Assembly: GCF_016756315.1 (NCBI RefSeq)
Contig: NZ_AP024235.1
Coordinates: forward strand, 3,534,001-3,598,000
DNA: 64,000 nt
From: Alteromonas sp. KC3
GTDB taxonomy: Bacteria; Pseudomonadota; Gammaproteobacteria; Enterobacterales; Alteromonadaceae
Reading direction: 5' to 3'
Of the stretch, positions 27,646 to 37,101 are shown in pieces. The first letter of the stretch is position 1; every line of letters begins with the position of its first letter. A program made the position numbers and the translations under genes. Below the pieces are notes generated by a model. The model had not been told where the DNA came from. It worked only from the letters and a program-made list of their open reading frames with translations, and made no database searches.

Positions 27646-28074
27646 ATGTACATTTTATGGTTTAAAGCATTACACATCTTTTTCATGCTTGCTTGGATGG
27701 CGGGAATTTTCTACCTTCCTCGCCTTTTTGTGTACCACGCGTCGACAACCTCTCAAGTCGTCAAAGACGAGTTCAAAGTCATGGAGCGGCGCTTGTGGTT
27801 TTTCGTTACACCATTCGCCCTATTAACCCTGGTATTCGGCGTAGCGCTTATTGCCAGCTACGGGGGAACATGGTTTAAAATGTCGGGATGGTTGCACATA
27901 AAATTACTGCTTTTACTTGCACTTTATGGCTACCACTTCTATTTGTTTAAGTTAATGAAGCAGTTTGCAAGAGACGAAAATCGGCATACTCCACGCTTTT
28001 ATCGAATTATCAACGAAGCGCCGGTATTGTTGATACTTGCCATAGTCTGCCTAGCAGTTGTTAAACCTTTGTAA
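27646..28074 (+). CDS. hemJ: HemJ-type protoporphyrinogen IX oxidase
   Basis: A 142-residue inner-membrane protein of the HemJ (UPF0093) family, which oxidises protoporphyrinogen IX in heme synthesis. Four hydrophobic helices are visible. The family residues are in WFKALHIFFMLAWMAGIFYLPR (helix 1, His10) and GWLHIKLLLLLALYGYH. The ATG at 27646 directly follows the ClC stop codon, so translation is probably coupled. A longer in-frame start at 27589 would overlap the ClC gene. Confidence 0.88.
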   Translation: MYILWFKALHIFFMLAWMAGIFYLPRLFVYHASTTSQVVKDEFKVMERRLWFFVTPFALLTLVFGVALIASYGGTWFKMSGWLHIKLLLLLALYGYHFYLFKLMKQFARDENRHTPRFYRIINEAPVLLILAIVCLAVVKPL

Positions 28075-28109
28075 ATATAAGCTAGCGCTAGCGGAAAAAA
28101 ACTGTAGTA

Positions 28110-28146
28110 TTAAAGATAACACTCAAGGAGCCAGTGTTATCTTTAA
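28110..28146. terminator. Long perfect stem-loop after hemJ
   Basis: A 14-bp perfect stem (28110-28123 with 28133-28146) with a 9-base loop lies 35 bases past the hemJ stop. It has no proper T-tract, so it may stop transcription weakly, protect the 3' end or bind a protein. A 12-bp palindrome GCTAGCGCTAGC lies just before it (28081-28092). Confidence 0.5.
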
Positions 28147-28210
28147 ACCGCTGCTGAGCCAGGGTGCATTTGCTCAGCTACTTTACTCGTTGATGACGGA
28201 ATACAAATAC

Positions 28211-28402
28211 ATGGATGATAGTAACCAACACTTGAAGCACCTTCTTAAGCAAACCGACATCGCATTTAAAGCGCTTATGCGCGACCCTGCATCATTGCCT
28301 TTACACGAACAATATGAACGCGCAAAACTTGAGCTTGATAGCTATACTGCATCGCTAAAGCATTCCCTTGTTCAGCGTCACCATCAACACCGTAATCGCT
28401 GA
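28211..28402 (+). CDS. Small hypothetical protein
   Basis: A 63-residue, helical, charged protein (starting MDDSNQHLKHLLKQ, basic His/Arg tail). The open frame extends upstream to 28058, but that would run through the stem-loop after hemJ, so a start at 28211 or at the ATG at 28193 is likelier. The ribosome site is weak for both. I do not recognise the family; no function is proposed. Confidence 0.5.
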   Translation: MDDSNQHLKHLLKQTDIAFKALMRDPASLPLHEQYERAKLELDSYTASLKHSLVQRHHQHRNR

Positions 28403-28471
28403 ATACACGGTGCTTTCGCCACACTGAAATGGTATACGCTACCTTAAATGCACTTAACCAATAGTGAATAT

Positions 28472-29137
28472 TTACTGCGGTTTGACGAAGGTTTCAAACT
28501 GATTAGGTAAAGCTTCTGCTAACTCACCGGCTAACTGCGTATAATCTTTTAACAAGGCAGGCAGCTGTTTAATTAACAGTGCGAGATTGTTATTTAGCTG
28601 TTGCGCTTGCTCTTCATTGCGGTATTGAAGCGCAAGATCAATATTGGCAAGGGTTGAGAAGAGCTTGAGACACCGCGACAGACGTACTTCAGGCGCCTCG
28701 TTATCGTCCGTGTTAACAACATTTTTCTTTGCATGAACTTCCCATGCGCTTTGCCATACGGGTTCCACCTGCTTGTGCGCCTGCAATAAACCATTGAGCC
28801 AATCGGCTAGCGCAGTTGTTGGTCTTACGCCCTCGTCAGTTTGCTCAGGCGCAAACATATGAGCAGGTAACGGGATGGCATCACTGCGCATAAACCCCAA
28901 ATGAGCACGAAGCCCATCCATTAATGTTTCAGCAAGTTTATCGACGTCTTTGTCTATTAGATGACTCGCACTATTGGTGATAACCCATGGCATCCATTGT
29001 TCTGGCATTGGAATTTCAGGCGCTGCGGCGACTGCGAAAATCATTCCATCGACCCTTGGTACAGAGGGAAGTACTTGCTTAAAGCAAGGGTGCTCGATTG
29101 TGTTTGAAATGATATGTATCGGAAACTCTTCACTCAC
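28472..29137 (-). CDS. UPF0149 (YecA/YgfB)-like protein
   Basis: A 221-residue soluble protein. Its first 130 residues resemble the UPF0149 domain: RVDGMIFAVAAAPEIPMPEQWMPW and a later WLNGLLQAH segment align with the pattern of E. coli YecA. The C-terminal half is helical, with no SEC-C zinc tail. The function of the family is unclear. It is convergent with the small gene before it and divergent from the NRAMP gene. Confidence 0.65.
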   Translation of the reverse strand: MSEEFPIHIISNTIEHPCFKQVLPSVPRVDGMIFAVAAAPEIPMPEQWMPWVITNSASHLIDKDVDKLAETLMDGLRAHLGFMRSDAIPLPAHMFAPEQTDEGVRPTTALADWLNGLLQAHKQVEPVWQSAWEVHAKKNVVNTDDNEAPEVRLSRCLKLFSTLANIDLALQYRNEEQAQQLNNNLALLIKQLPALLKDYTQLAGELAEALPNQFETFVKPQ

Positions 29138-29252
29138 CGTTTAATTCTCATTTTAATTTGCGTTCTATTTTGTGAAACGTTAGGCTGCGCAGCCATTTTT
29201 CTGAGAGCAATGGCCAACTGGCTGTTTTACTCCACCTCAGAGCTGGGTACGC

Positions 29253-29327
29253 GACAATAGGGTTAATATCAATTCAACAAATTGAATTGGTGTAGCGAGA
29301 GTGTTGCGTACTCGCAGCCCTATTGTC
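29253..29327 (+). promoter_or_regulatory. Three-way-junction-like structured leader before the NRAMP gene
   Basis: A perfect 10-bp closing stem (29253-29262 with 29318-29327) encloses two hairpins: an 8-bp stem with a 4-base loop (29270-29277 with 29282-29289) and a 5-bp stem (29295-29299 with 29311-29315). It ends 32 bases before the transporter start. The layout suits a cis-acting RNA, but an unrelated intergenic repeat is possible. Confidence 0.45.
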
Positions 29328-29359
29328 ATGATAGCAAAACTTAACTAAGAGTCGTTGCA

Positions 29360-30556
29360 ATGGCAAAAGATAAATCAGGATATATTATCGCGGCCGCCTT
29401 TATTGGCCCAGGTACAGTAACCACAGCAAGCTTGGCAGGTGCAAACTTTGGCTTCCATCTTGTCTGGGCCCTACTTTTCTCTATTTTTGCCACAATAGTG
29501 CTTCAAGATATGGCCGCAAGACTGGGTGTAGCCAGTCAAGAAGGGCTGGCCAGCGCGATGAAAAACATGGCCTACAAGCCTTGGCTAAAACACTTTTTTA
29601 TCGTGCTTATTGTCGCCGCTATTGGTATTGGTAATGCCGCGTATGAATCGGGTAATTTAACAGGGGCCGCCATTGGCTTAGATGCATTTGTTAATATTGG
29701 GATTGGCACATGGGCAAGTATTTTAGGCGTAATTGCGATAGCACTTTTGTGGACTGGAAGCTATCAGTGGATAGAAACGGTATTAGTGTATTTGGTGTTT
29801 ATTATGGCTGGTGTGTTTCTTGTAACGCTACTGGTCGCCAAGCCTGATGTTAGCGCTATGCTTTCACAAATGCTCTCTCCTCGGCTCGATACAGACGCCA
29901 TTACCACTGTATTGGCGCTAATTGGCACTACCATAGTACCGTACAACCTCTTTTTGCATGCCAGCTTAGTGGCTAAATCATCTCGGGGGCAAGATAAAAT
30001 TGCGGCAGTAACTGCCTGTCGACAACAGTCAGCGAGAGCCATCAGTATGGGCGGCCTCATTACCATGATCGTTATGGCCACGGCAATGATGGCATTTTTC
30101 AGTCAAGCTGCCTCAATGGACGCCAGCAATATGGGCGAACAACTAAAGCCAGTGCTCGGTGATAAAGCACAACGGTTCTTCGCGCTTGGTTTATTTGCGG
30201 CCGGACTAACAAGTGCTATCACCGCCCCACTCGCTGCAGCTTACGCAGTTACCGGTGCATTAGGTATGTCAGATGATATGCAAAGTAAAGGGTTCAAAAC
30301 GGTATGGTTTGTTATTATCGCAATCGGCGTTGGCGTTGCCGCTTTGGGTTTTAAACCATTGCCCGCCATATTGTTTGCCCAAGCAACTAATGCCTTATTG
30401 TTGCCCATTATCGCCATTTTTCTGTTGGTGGTGATGAACAAAAGTAACGCTTTGGGCGAGTTTAGAAATACATGGAAAAGTAACTTAGCAGGCGTTGTAG
30501 TAGTAGGCACTGTGGTAGCATTAGGCGCTTATAAGCTTATTGGTGTTTTTAGCTAA
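29360..30556 (+). CDS. NRAMP family transporter with altered metal site
   Basis: A 398-residue inner-membrane protein with about eleven helices and the NRAMP fold. Helix 1 aligns with the metal-binding DPGN of MntH but reads GPGT (residues 16-19). Helix 6 aligns with the M-P-H motif but reads VPY (193-195). The aspartate, asparagine and methionine ligands of Mn/Fe transporters are therefore all replaced, and the cargo should not be assumed to be Mn2+. The flanking helix sequence (LAGANFGFHLVW, PYNLFLHASLV) keeps the family pattern. A folded leader precedes it and a bidirectional terminator follows. Confidence 0.85.
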   Translation: MAKDKSGYIIAAAFIGPGTVTTASLAGANFGFHLVWALLFSIFATIVLQDMAARLGVASQEGLASAMKNMAYKPWLKHFFIVLIVAAIGIGNAAYESGNLTGAAIGLDAFVNIGIGTWASILGVIAIALLWTGSYQWIETVLVYLVFIMAGVFLVTLLVAKPDVSAMLSQMLSPRLDTDAITTVLALIGTTIVPYNLFLHASLVAKSSRGQDKIAAVTACRQQSARAISMGGLITMIVMATAMMAFFSQAASMDASNMGEQLKPVLGDKAQRFFALGLFAAGLTSAITAPLAAAYAVTGALGMSDDMQSKGFKTVWFVIIAIGVGVAALGFKPLPAILFAQATNALLLPIIAIFLLVVMNKSNALGEFRNTWKSNLAGVVVVGTVVALGAYKLIGVFS

Positions 30557-30561
30557 TACAA

Positions 30562-30603
30562 AAAACAGCGCTTCACGATGCGTTATCGATGAAGCGCTGT
30601 TTT
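30562..30603. terminator. Bidirectional terminator between NRAMP and patB genes
   Basis: A 14-bp perfect stem (30562-30575 with 30590-30603), rich in A on one side and T on the other, lies between the two convergent genes. Confidence 0.88.
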
Positions 30604-30662
30604 AATTGACCTTTCATTAGAGCCCTAACCAATTAAGCGCCTTTCTATTAAACGCTCGTCAA

Positions 30663-31826
30663 TCAAGAACCCGACAAGCGCGCTAAGATAGCGTCTAGCA
30701 TGTCACGGCTGCAGCCAAAGTTAATTCTAAAGTGATCCGCTTTATGAAAATCGACACCGGGCGACGGGCCAACGCCTTTTTCTTCAGCCCACGTAAGTAC
30801 ATTTTCCACGCCCAAACCACTTGCATCAACCCACGCAAGAAAGGTTGCATCGGCTTTAAGCATGCTTAGGCCATCAATACTATTTATCACCTCAACAACG
30901 CGATCGCGGTTTTCACGTAAGTACTGAATTTGTGCTTGATGCCAATCGTCACATAACGTAAATGCTGCTTCTGTCGCGGCCAAACCCAATACAGTTACCC
31001 AAGGTACAATGCCTGCAGCGGCTTGGGTAAATGCTAATCGCAACTTTCGGTTTGGTATAATGGCAAACGAAGTGCCTAGACCTGCAATGTTGAAGGTTTT
31101 GCTTGCGGCCATTAAGGTAATACTGTTTTGTGATAACGCCGCTTCTCTTCCCGCTGGAATGTGCGACTTTCCTTTCTCTAGAATCAGATCACAATGAATT
31201 TCATCTGAGCAAAGCGTGACGTTATGTTGACTGCAAATAGCGGCAATACGATCGAGTTCGCTTTGCGTTAATACCGAACCAACAGGGTTCATTGGGTTGC
31301 ATAAGATGAATAGCTTACATTTTGGATCGGCTGCTTCTCTTTCCAACGCTTCGAAATCAAGCGTATAGCGCTCAACCTTTGACCCCTTGCTATCAAGCGT
31401 GGTTTCTATCACAGTGCCAATATCAACACGCTCTAGCCCATTTAACTTGGGCGCAGCGAGCAATGGTGGGTAATTAGGTGTTTGGATAAGTACCTTATCA
31501 CCTTCTTCACACGTCGCTTTTATCGCCACATTAAATGCAGGCACTACGCCAGGTGTCCACACTAACCATTCAGGTTCAATCTGCCAATTGTGCTTGTCGT
31601 TCAACCAGCGGCATACCGCATTAATAGCACCTTCGTGGTGTGCAGGCAAAATGTAACCCATGTTGCCATGTTCAACGTGCGTGCTAATGGCGTCCAAGAT
31701 AGGTTGGGCACAGCGAAACTCAGTGTCAGCTACCCACGCTGGAATAACGTCTTTACCTTTGTACTTTTGCCATTTAAACGAAAACGTGTCTTTTCTTGAA
31801 GGAGTGTTGTCAAATAGCGCGCTCAC
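30663..31826 (-). CDS. patB: PatB/MalY-type PLP enzyme (cystathionine beta-lyase)
   Basis: A fold-type I PLP enzyme of 387 residues in the MalY/PatB group, which cleaves C-S bonds of cystathionine or related substrates. Seen: the N-terminal DTFSFKWQKYKGKDVIPAW, the substrate segment GNMGYILPAHHEGA, and the PLP lysine in MAASKTFNIAGL. MalY-like lyases can also act as regulators. The start ATG is at 31826. The gene is single, ending at a strong shared terminator. Confidence 0.88.
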   Translation of the reverse strand: MSALFDNTPSRKDTFSFKWQKYKGKDVIPAWVADTEFRCAQPILDAISTHVEHGNMGYILPAHHEGAINAVCRWLNDKHNWQIEPEWLVWTPGVVPAFNVAIKATCEEGDKVLIQTPNYPPLLAAPKLNGLERVDIGTVIETTLDSKGSKVERYTLDFEALEREAADPKCKLFILCNPMNPVGSVLTQSELDRIAAICSQHNVTLCSDEIHCDLILEKGKSHIPAGREAALSQNSITLMAASKTFNIAGLGTSFAIIPNRKLRLAFTQAAAGIVPWVTVLGLAATEAAFTLCDDWHQAQIQYLRENRDRVVEVINSIDGLSMLKADATFLAWVDASGLGVENVLTWAEEKGVGPSPGVDFHKADHFRINFGCSRDMLDAILARLSGS

Positions 31827-31923
31827 TGTTCATCCTGTTGCTACTTACTGAGATTGCTCCAGTGTAAAAGTTTCAGCTATGAGAAACTAGCACCAGTCGA
31901 CGATTTGCTATACCAAAATGAAC

Positions 31924-32310
31924 TTAAATAGCGGATGTTGTTCTGGCTAGGGCTTCTTTGGACTTGAAAACAAGTTCGGTCATATCCAGTGGCTTAGCGA
32001 GAAATCCTGCGACCTGCAGTGCTTTAGCTTCTACCACTAGCGCTTTGCTAGGGTCAGCAGTAATCAATAGAAACGGGATATCTAATCTGGCTGCATGGCA
32101 GGTTTTCAGCAGGCTCAAACCATCGTAATCGGGCATTACTTGGTCGCTGATGATTAACTGCAGCGTGTCGTGCGTTTGCTGCAATATGAAGTCACGAGCA
32201 AACTTGCTTCGACTAAACGGATGTACTGTGGCGTCTAATTGTGTTTCTAACGCCTCAACAATTAAATCCAGCGTAATTTGATCGTCTTCAACCACTGCAA
32301 CTGAAAGCAC
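31924..32310 (-). CDS. Single-domain response regulator
   Basis: A stand-alone receiver of 128 residues with no output domain. The acidic pair (Glu8, Asp9, Asp10), the phospho-acceptor Asp56 in IISDQVMPDYDG, Thr in LLITADPS and the switch Lys in FLAKPLD are all present, so it should be phosphorylatable. The start is the GTG at 32310 with AAGGGGT upstream. No kinase is adjacent; it probably serves as a phosphate relay or protein-binding switch. Confidence 0.88.
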   Translation of the reverse strand: MLSVAVVEDDQITLDLIVEALETQLDATVHPFSRSKFARDFILQQTHDTLQLIISDQVMPDYDGLSLLKTCHAARLDIPFLLITADPSKALVVEAKALQVAGFLAKPLDMTELVFKSKEALARTTSAI

Positions 32311-32495
32311 TCGCTACCCCTTAATTATTATTCTGATGAAGTTTGAAAGCTCGTTACATCAACCAGCAACCCATGGCACTGATAAAAAAACGCAACTCTA
32401 CATCACTAGGATAGGCAGTAAAGTCGCTTATCGCTACTAACCTTTGGTCGAATTTGGTTGTAGTAAAAGTATCTATTTAAATACGTTTATAAGGA

Positions 32496-32526
32496 CAAAA
32501 AAATGCCAACTCGATGTTGGCATTTT
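32496..32526 (-). terminator. Rho-independent terminator of typA
   Basis: A 10-bp stem (32516-32525 with 32501-32510) with a 5-base loop, ending in a T-run on the minus strand, 26 bases past the typA stop. Confidence 0.85.
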
Positions 32527-32551
32527 TCAAAGCTATTGGCGTGTTAGTCGC

Positions 32552-34384
32552 TTACGACTTAGGTGCGCGTGATGCGCGTTTACGCTCATTTTCAGTAAGA
32601 AGCTTCTTACGAATACGAATAGACTCAGGTGTAACTTCTACTAGCTCGTCGTCATCGATGAACTCAAGCGCTTGCTCAAGAGACATTCTGATTGGCGGAA
32701 CAAGTGTTTGCGCTTCGTCAGTACCAGAAGCACGAACGTTAGTAAGCTGCTTACCTTTAAGCGCGTTAACCGTCAGGTCGTTGTCACGGCTGTGAATACC
32801 AATGACCATACCTTCGTAAACTTCAACACCGTGACCAATGAATAGGCGACCACGCTCTTGAAGGTTAAATAGAGCGTTAGTCAATGCTTTACCGTTTGCG
32901 TTCGCAATAAGTACACCATTCTTACGCTTACCAATGATACCGCCTTTGTACGGACCATAGTGATCGAATGTGTGGTATAGCAAACCAGAACCTGACGTCA
33001 ATGTCATGAACTCAGTTTGGAAACCGATTAGACCACGGCTTGGAATGATAAAGTCGATACGCACGCGCCCCTTACCATCTGGAGACATATCAGTCATTTC
33101 TGCTTTACGCAGACCAAGCTGTTCCATGATTGAACCTTGGTGCTGTTCTTCACAGTCGATAGTCAAGGTTTCGTAAGGTTCTTGCGTTGCACCGTCAACT
33201 TCTTTCAGAATTACTTCCGGACGTGATACCGCTAGCTCGTAACCTTCACGACGCATGTTCTCGATAAGAATACCTAGGTGAAGCTCACCGCGGCCAGATA
33301 CGCGGAATTTATCTGGATCTTGTGTTTCTTCCACGCGCAATGCAACGTTATGCACTAGTTCGTCTTTCAAACGCTCTAGAATGTTACGTGACGTTACGTA
33401 TTTACCTTCTTTACCCGCAAACGGTGAAGTGTTTACTTGGAACGTCATCGTTACTGTCGGCTCATCAACCGTTAGCGGAGGAAGTGCTTCAACAGTATTT
33501 ACGTCACAGATAGTGTCAGAAATTTTCAGTTCGCCAAGACCCGTGATCGCAATAATGTCACCCGCGTGTGCAGATTCAACTTCGTGACGAGCAAGACCAA
33601 GATAGCCATACACAAGGCCAACTTTACCGTTACGCTTTTGTCCGTCAGCAGTTACAACAGTAACTTGCTGGTTAGGCTTAACAGAACCACGTTTAACACG
33701 ACCTACACCGATTACACCCACATATGAGTTGTAGTCAAGCTGAGAGATTTGCATCTGGAACGCGCCGTCGATATCAGCATCTGGTGGAGACACTTGGTCA
33801 ACAATAGTTTGGAACAGCGCCGTCATATCGTCTTCTTTGGTATCTGCATCCAATGACGCCCAACCGTTAAGTGCAGAAGCGTAAACAACTTGGAAATCTA
33901 GCTGCTCATCTGTTGCTCCTAAGTTATCAAATAGGTCGAATACTTGGTCCATTACCCAATCAGGACGTGCACCAGGCTTGTCGATTTTGTTAATAACAAC
34001 AATAGGCTTAAGACCTTGAGCAAATGCCTTTTGCGTAACGAAACGCGTTTGTGGCATTGGACCTTCTTGCGCATCTACAAGTAGAAGTACAGAGTCGGCC
34101 ATTGACATAACGCGCTCTACTTCACCACCGAAGTCGGCGTGTCCTGGAGTATCTACGATGTTAATACGGTAGTCATTCCAGTTAATCGCGGTGTTCTTCG
34201 CAAGGATGGTAATGCCACGCTCTTTCTCGATGTCGTTCGAGTCCATTACGCGCTCTTCTTGCTCGCCTCGAGACTCGAGTGTGCCAGACTGCTGTAACAG
34301 TTTGTCTACCAGGGTTGTTTTACCGTGGTCAACGTGGGCGATGATTGCGATGTTACGCAATTTACTAATATCAGTGGTATTCAT
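32552..34384 (-). CDS. typA: Ribosome-associated GTPase TypA/BipA
   Basis: Translational GTPase that assists 50S assembly and stress adaptation. At 610 residues with the EF-G-like layout: G1 AHVDHGKTT (residues 16-24), G2 around ERGITI, G3 DTPGHADF, G4 NKID, then EF-G-like domains and the TypA-specific C-terminus. It is divergent from glnA, a usual gammaproteobacterial arrangement. Confidence 0.97.
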   Translation of the reverse strand: MNTTDISKLRNIAIIAHVDHGKTTLVDKLLQQSGTLESRGEQEERVMDSNDIEKERGITILAKNTAINWNDYRINIVDTPGHADFGGEVERVMSMADSVLLLVDAQEGPMPQTRFVTQKAFAQGLKPIVVINKIDKPGARPDWVMDQVFDLFDNLGATDEQLDFQVVYASALNGWASLDADTKEDDMTALFQTIVDQVSPPDADIDGAFQMQISQLDYNSYVGVIGVGRVKRGSVKPNQQVTVVTADGQKRNGKVGLVYGYLGLARHEVESAHAGDIIAITGLGELKISDTICDVNTVEALPPLTVDEPTVTMTFQVNTSPFAGKEGKYVTSRNILERLKDELVHNVALRVEETQDPDKFRVSGRGELHLGILIENMRREGYELAVSRPEVILKEVDGATQEPYETLTIDCEEQHQGSIMEQLGLRKAEMTDMSPDGKGRVRIDFIIPSRGLIGFQTEFMTLTSGSGLLYHTFDHYGPYKGGIIGKRKNGVLIANANGKALTNALFNLQERGRLFIGHGVEVYEGMVIGIHSRDNDLTVNALKGKQLTNVRASGTDEAQTLVPPIRMSLEQALEFIDDDELVEVTPESIRIRKKLLTENERKRASRAPKS

Positions 34385-34659
34385 GCTTATATAGAGCCTG
34401 TGTAAATCGATGCCGACTTATTTCGAAATGAAAAAGTATGCAGTAGATTTGTTGCAAAAAAATGCAGATAGAAAAATTTGCGCGGATTGTACAGAAAAAC
34501 CACGACGTTTGCGCATCTTTTTTTAAAAAATAGATGCGAAACCTTAACTCCACTAAAGATTTCCTGCTTTACCCATCCATTTTAGCATTTTGGGTGGTAA
34601 GCGTTCATAAAGTAATCTAGTCTAAATCACGGCGGCAACATACAACATGAACCATAACC

Positions 34660-34685
34660 GTGCAATATTGCACCAACATAGTGCA
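34660..34685. promoter_or_regulatory. Overlapping NtrC binding sites upstream of glnA
   Basis: TGCACC-N5-AGTGCA (34669-34685) matches the NtrC consensus TGCACC-N5-GGTGCA at all but one position. It overlaps a perfect 14-bp palindrome GTGCAATATTGCAC (34660-34673). Both lie about 65-90 bases upstream of the sigma54 -24 box. The 446-bp typA-glnA gap holds no gene. Confidence 0.78.
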
Positions 34686-34747
34686 AATATTTCAATTCGA
34701 AAGTGATGCTTTTCGTGCGATGCCACAAAATACGGCATACATATAGA

Positions 34748-34763
34748 TGGCATGATAATCGCT
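34748..34763 (+). promoter_or_regulatory. Sigma54 promoter of glnA
   Basis: TGGCAT (34748-34753), N5, TCGCT (34759-34763). GG and GC are separated by ten bases, as sigma54 promoters require. Start near 34774, about 57 bases before the glnA ATG. Confidence 0.65.
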
Positions 34764-34830
34764 TTCACTTTTTCCACTGTTGGGGTGAAGCTGATCATTC
34801 CGCATTTTTACATTAAACCTGGAGGACACG

Positions 34831-36240
34831 ATGTCAGTAGAAAAGGCATTAGAGCTGATTAAAGAAAGTGAAGCGAAGTTTGTAGATTTACGTTTTACCG
34901 ATACGAAAGGTAAAGAACAACACGTATCTATTCCTGCGAGCGTTGTTGATGAAGAGTTTTTCGAAGAAGGTAAAATGTTCGATGGTTCTTCAATTGCTGG
35001 CTGGAAAGGCATCAATGAATCAGACATGGTTCTTCTTCCAGACGCAACAAGCTGCGTAGTAGATCCTTTTGCTGAAGAAACACAAGTAAACATTCGTTGT
35101 GACATCGTTGAGCCTTCTACAATGGAAGGTTATGAGCGTGACCCACGCTCAGTTGCTCGTCGTGCAGAAGAATTCCTAAAATCAACTGGCATCGGTGACA
35201 CATGTTTCTTTGGCCCAGAGCCAGAGTTTTTCCTTTTCGACGACGTTCGCTTCCACACTGACATGGCGGGTTCTTTCTACAAGATCGACTCTTCAGAAGC
35301 AAAATGGAACTCTGGTGAAGAGTTTGAAGGCGGCAACATGGCACACCGCCCAGGCGTTAAAGGCGGTTACTTCCCAGTACCACCAGTAGACTCTGCACAC
35401 GACATCCGTGCGGCAATGTGTTTGGTTATGGAAGAGATGGGCCTTGTAATTGAAGCGCACCACCACGAAGTAGCAACTGCTGGCCAAAACGAAATTGCTT
35501 GTCAATTCAACACGCTAGTTAAGAAAGCTGACGAAATCCAAGTTTACAAGTACGTTGTTCACAACGTTGCGCACGCATACGGCCAAACGGCTACCTTTAT
35601 GCCTAAGCCTCTAGTTGGTGACAACGGTTCAGGTATGCACTGCCACCAGTCTATCTCTAAAGATGGCGTGAACATTTTCGCGGGTGACAAGTACGCAGGC
35701 CTTTCTGAAGAAGCACTTTACTACATCGGTGGTATCATCAAGCACGCGCGTGCAATTAACGCGTTTGCAAACGCTTCTACTAACTCATACAAGCGTCTAG
35801 TTCCAGGATTCGAAGCACCGGTAATGCTTGCATACTCTGCACGTAACCGTTCTGCATCTATTCGTATTCCGCACGTAACAAGCGATAAAGCGCGCCGTAT
35901 CGAAGTACGTTTCCCTGACCCAACAGCTAATCCATACCTAGCGTTCACCGCTATGCTTATGGCGGGTATCGACGGTATTAAGAACAAGATCCACCCTGGC
36001 GATGCGATGGATAAGGACTTGTATGACCTACCGGCAGAAGAAGCAGCAGAAATCCCAACTGTTGCAAGCTCGCTAGAAATGGCGCTTGAAGCTCTTGATA
36101 ACGACCGTGACTTCCTTAAAGCTGGCGGTGTTATGACTGACGACATGATTGATGCATACATCGACCTTAAGTCTGAAGAAGTCACTAAACTTAACATGAC
36201 AACTCACCCAGTTGAGTTCGACATGTACTACAGCGTTTAA
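34831..36240 (+). CDS. glnA: Type I glutamine synthetase
   Basis: Condenses ammonia and glutamate to glutamine, the main ammonium assimilation step. At 469 residues it is a bacterial GSI-beta enzyme. Seen: [17 protein letters not shown], the metal-binding [20 protein letters not shown], and [19 protein letters not shown]. The adenylylation tyrosine is present (Tyr398 in [10 protein letters not shown]), so activity is probably tuned by GlnE. A strong ribosome site TGGAGGAC precedes the ATG. NtrC sites and a sigma54 promoter lie upstream, and glnLG follow downstream. Confidence 0.98.
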   Translation: MSVEKALELIKESEAKFVDLRFTDTKGKEQHVSIPASVVDEEFFEEGKMFDGSSIAGWKGINESDMVLLPDATSCVVDPFAEETQVNIRCDIVEPSTMEGYERDPRSVARRAEEFLKSTGIGDTCFFGPEPEFFLFDDVRFHTDMAGSFYKIDSSEAKWNSGEEFEGGNMAHRPGVKGGYFPVPPVDSAHDIRAAMCLVMEEMGLVIEAHHHEVATAGQNEIACQFNTLVKKADEIQVYKYVVHNVAHAYGQTATFMPKPLVGDNGSGMHCHQSISKDGVNIFAGDKYAGLSEEALYYIGGIIKHARAINAFANASTNSYKRLVPGFEAPVMLAYSARNRSASIRIPHVTSDKARRIEVRFPDPTANPYLAFTAMLMAGIDGIKNKIHPGDAMDKDLYDLPAEEAAEIPTVASSLEMALEALDNDRDFLKAGGVMTDDMIDAYIDLKSEEVTKLNMTTHPVEFDMYYSV

Positions 36241-36265
36241 TTCACGCAGTATTTAGAATCATACT

Positions 36266-36290
36266 AAAGCCCGCATTGCGGGCTTTTTTT
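36266..36290 (+). terminator. Rho-independent terminator of glnA
   Basis: A 9-bp stem AAAGCCCGC (36266-36274) with GCGGGCTTT (36278-36286) and a T-tract, 25 bases past the glnA stop. It separates glnA from the downstream genes, at least partly. Confidence 0.92.
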
Positions 36291-36343
36291 ATGTCTATTG
36301 TTTAACTACTATAACGATATCAAGCTTATCAGGGTCGGTGCTC

Positions 36344-36970
36344 GTGAAGATTACGTCTACAGCCATTTCAGTTCTAGTGTTACTTGCTTCACTGCAAAGC
36401 GTTACTGCGTTTTGTCAAACCTCTCAGCCACAACCAAGTGACGCGCTTGAACAACGCGCTGAGGATACCGATTCAACGACGACTTTAAATGATAGCCATC
36501 AAGGCGCTAAAGCAAATACAATTTACAAAGTAGTCGCTGACGATGGCAGCGTGACTTTTACCGATAAACCTTCAGCCAATGCCACTCCCATGTCATTTGA
36601 CGGTAAAACTCAAAACGTTGTCACCGCTGCCACTCCCCCTACTTTGCCGCCACCACCGCCTGAAAAAAAGAAACCCAATTATGCTGTGTCGATTCTCACG
36701 CCTGCACCAGAAGCGACTATCCGCAACAACTTGGGTGAGCTGACTATTCGTGCAGCTCAACCCAATGCACCAAAAGCGCCTCTCTATCGACTAATTTTTG
36801 ATAATGCCCAATATGCAAGCAATAGTTCAGGCATATTCAAGTTAGAAGGTATCAATCGCGGGGCACACACATTTAAAGTTGAGCTAACTAATAATACGGG
36901 CAAGACTCTTGCATCGTCTCCTTTACAAACCCTTTACCTACATCAGGCATCGGCGTTAATTAATAACTAA
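36344..36970 (+). CDS. DUF4124 domain-containing exported protein
   Basis: About 208 residues with an N-terminal signal peptide (KITSTAISVLVLLASLQSVTAF). A DUF4124 module follows (about 60-95, IYKVVADDGSVTFTDKPS), then a proline-rich linker (PPTLPPPPPEKKKP) and a beta-rich C-terminal domain. Proteins of this kind often sit between glnA and glnL in gammaproteobacteria; their role is unknown. The start is uncertain: GTG at 36344 has AGGG nine bases upstream, and a GTG at 36338 is also in frame. Confidence 0.8.
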   Translation: MKITSTAISVLVLLASLQSVTAFCQTSQPQPSDALEQRAEDTDSTTTLNDSHQGAKANTIYKVVADDGSVTFTDKPSANATPMSFDGKTQNVVTAATPPTLPPPPPEKKKPNYAVSILTPAPEATIRNNLGELTIRAAQPNAPKAPLYRLIFDNAQYASNSSGIFKLEGINRGAHTFKVELTNNTGKTLASSPLQTLYLHQASALINN

Positions 36971-37101
36971 TAGCGTGCAACGCAAGCGCAATAAGCGCAC
37001 CAAGGCGGTTCAGCATTGAGATCCATCACTGAATAAAAAATCGCACTTGGCACATTAGCACGCTACAATGCACAATAATGGTGCAAAGGAGACGAGCTCG
37101 G

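Noticed and set aside
28058..28402. Longer 114-codon version of the small gene after hemJ
   Set aside because: Would overlap hemJ and translate through a 14-bp perfect stem-loop; the downstream starts are more plausible.
37047..37062. Possible sigma54 promoter before glnL (TTGGCAC sequence)
   Set aside because: No GC dinucleotide ten bases after the GG, so the obligatory spacing fails.
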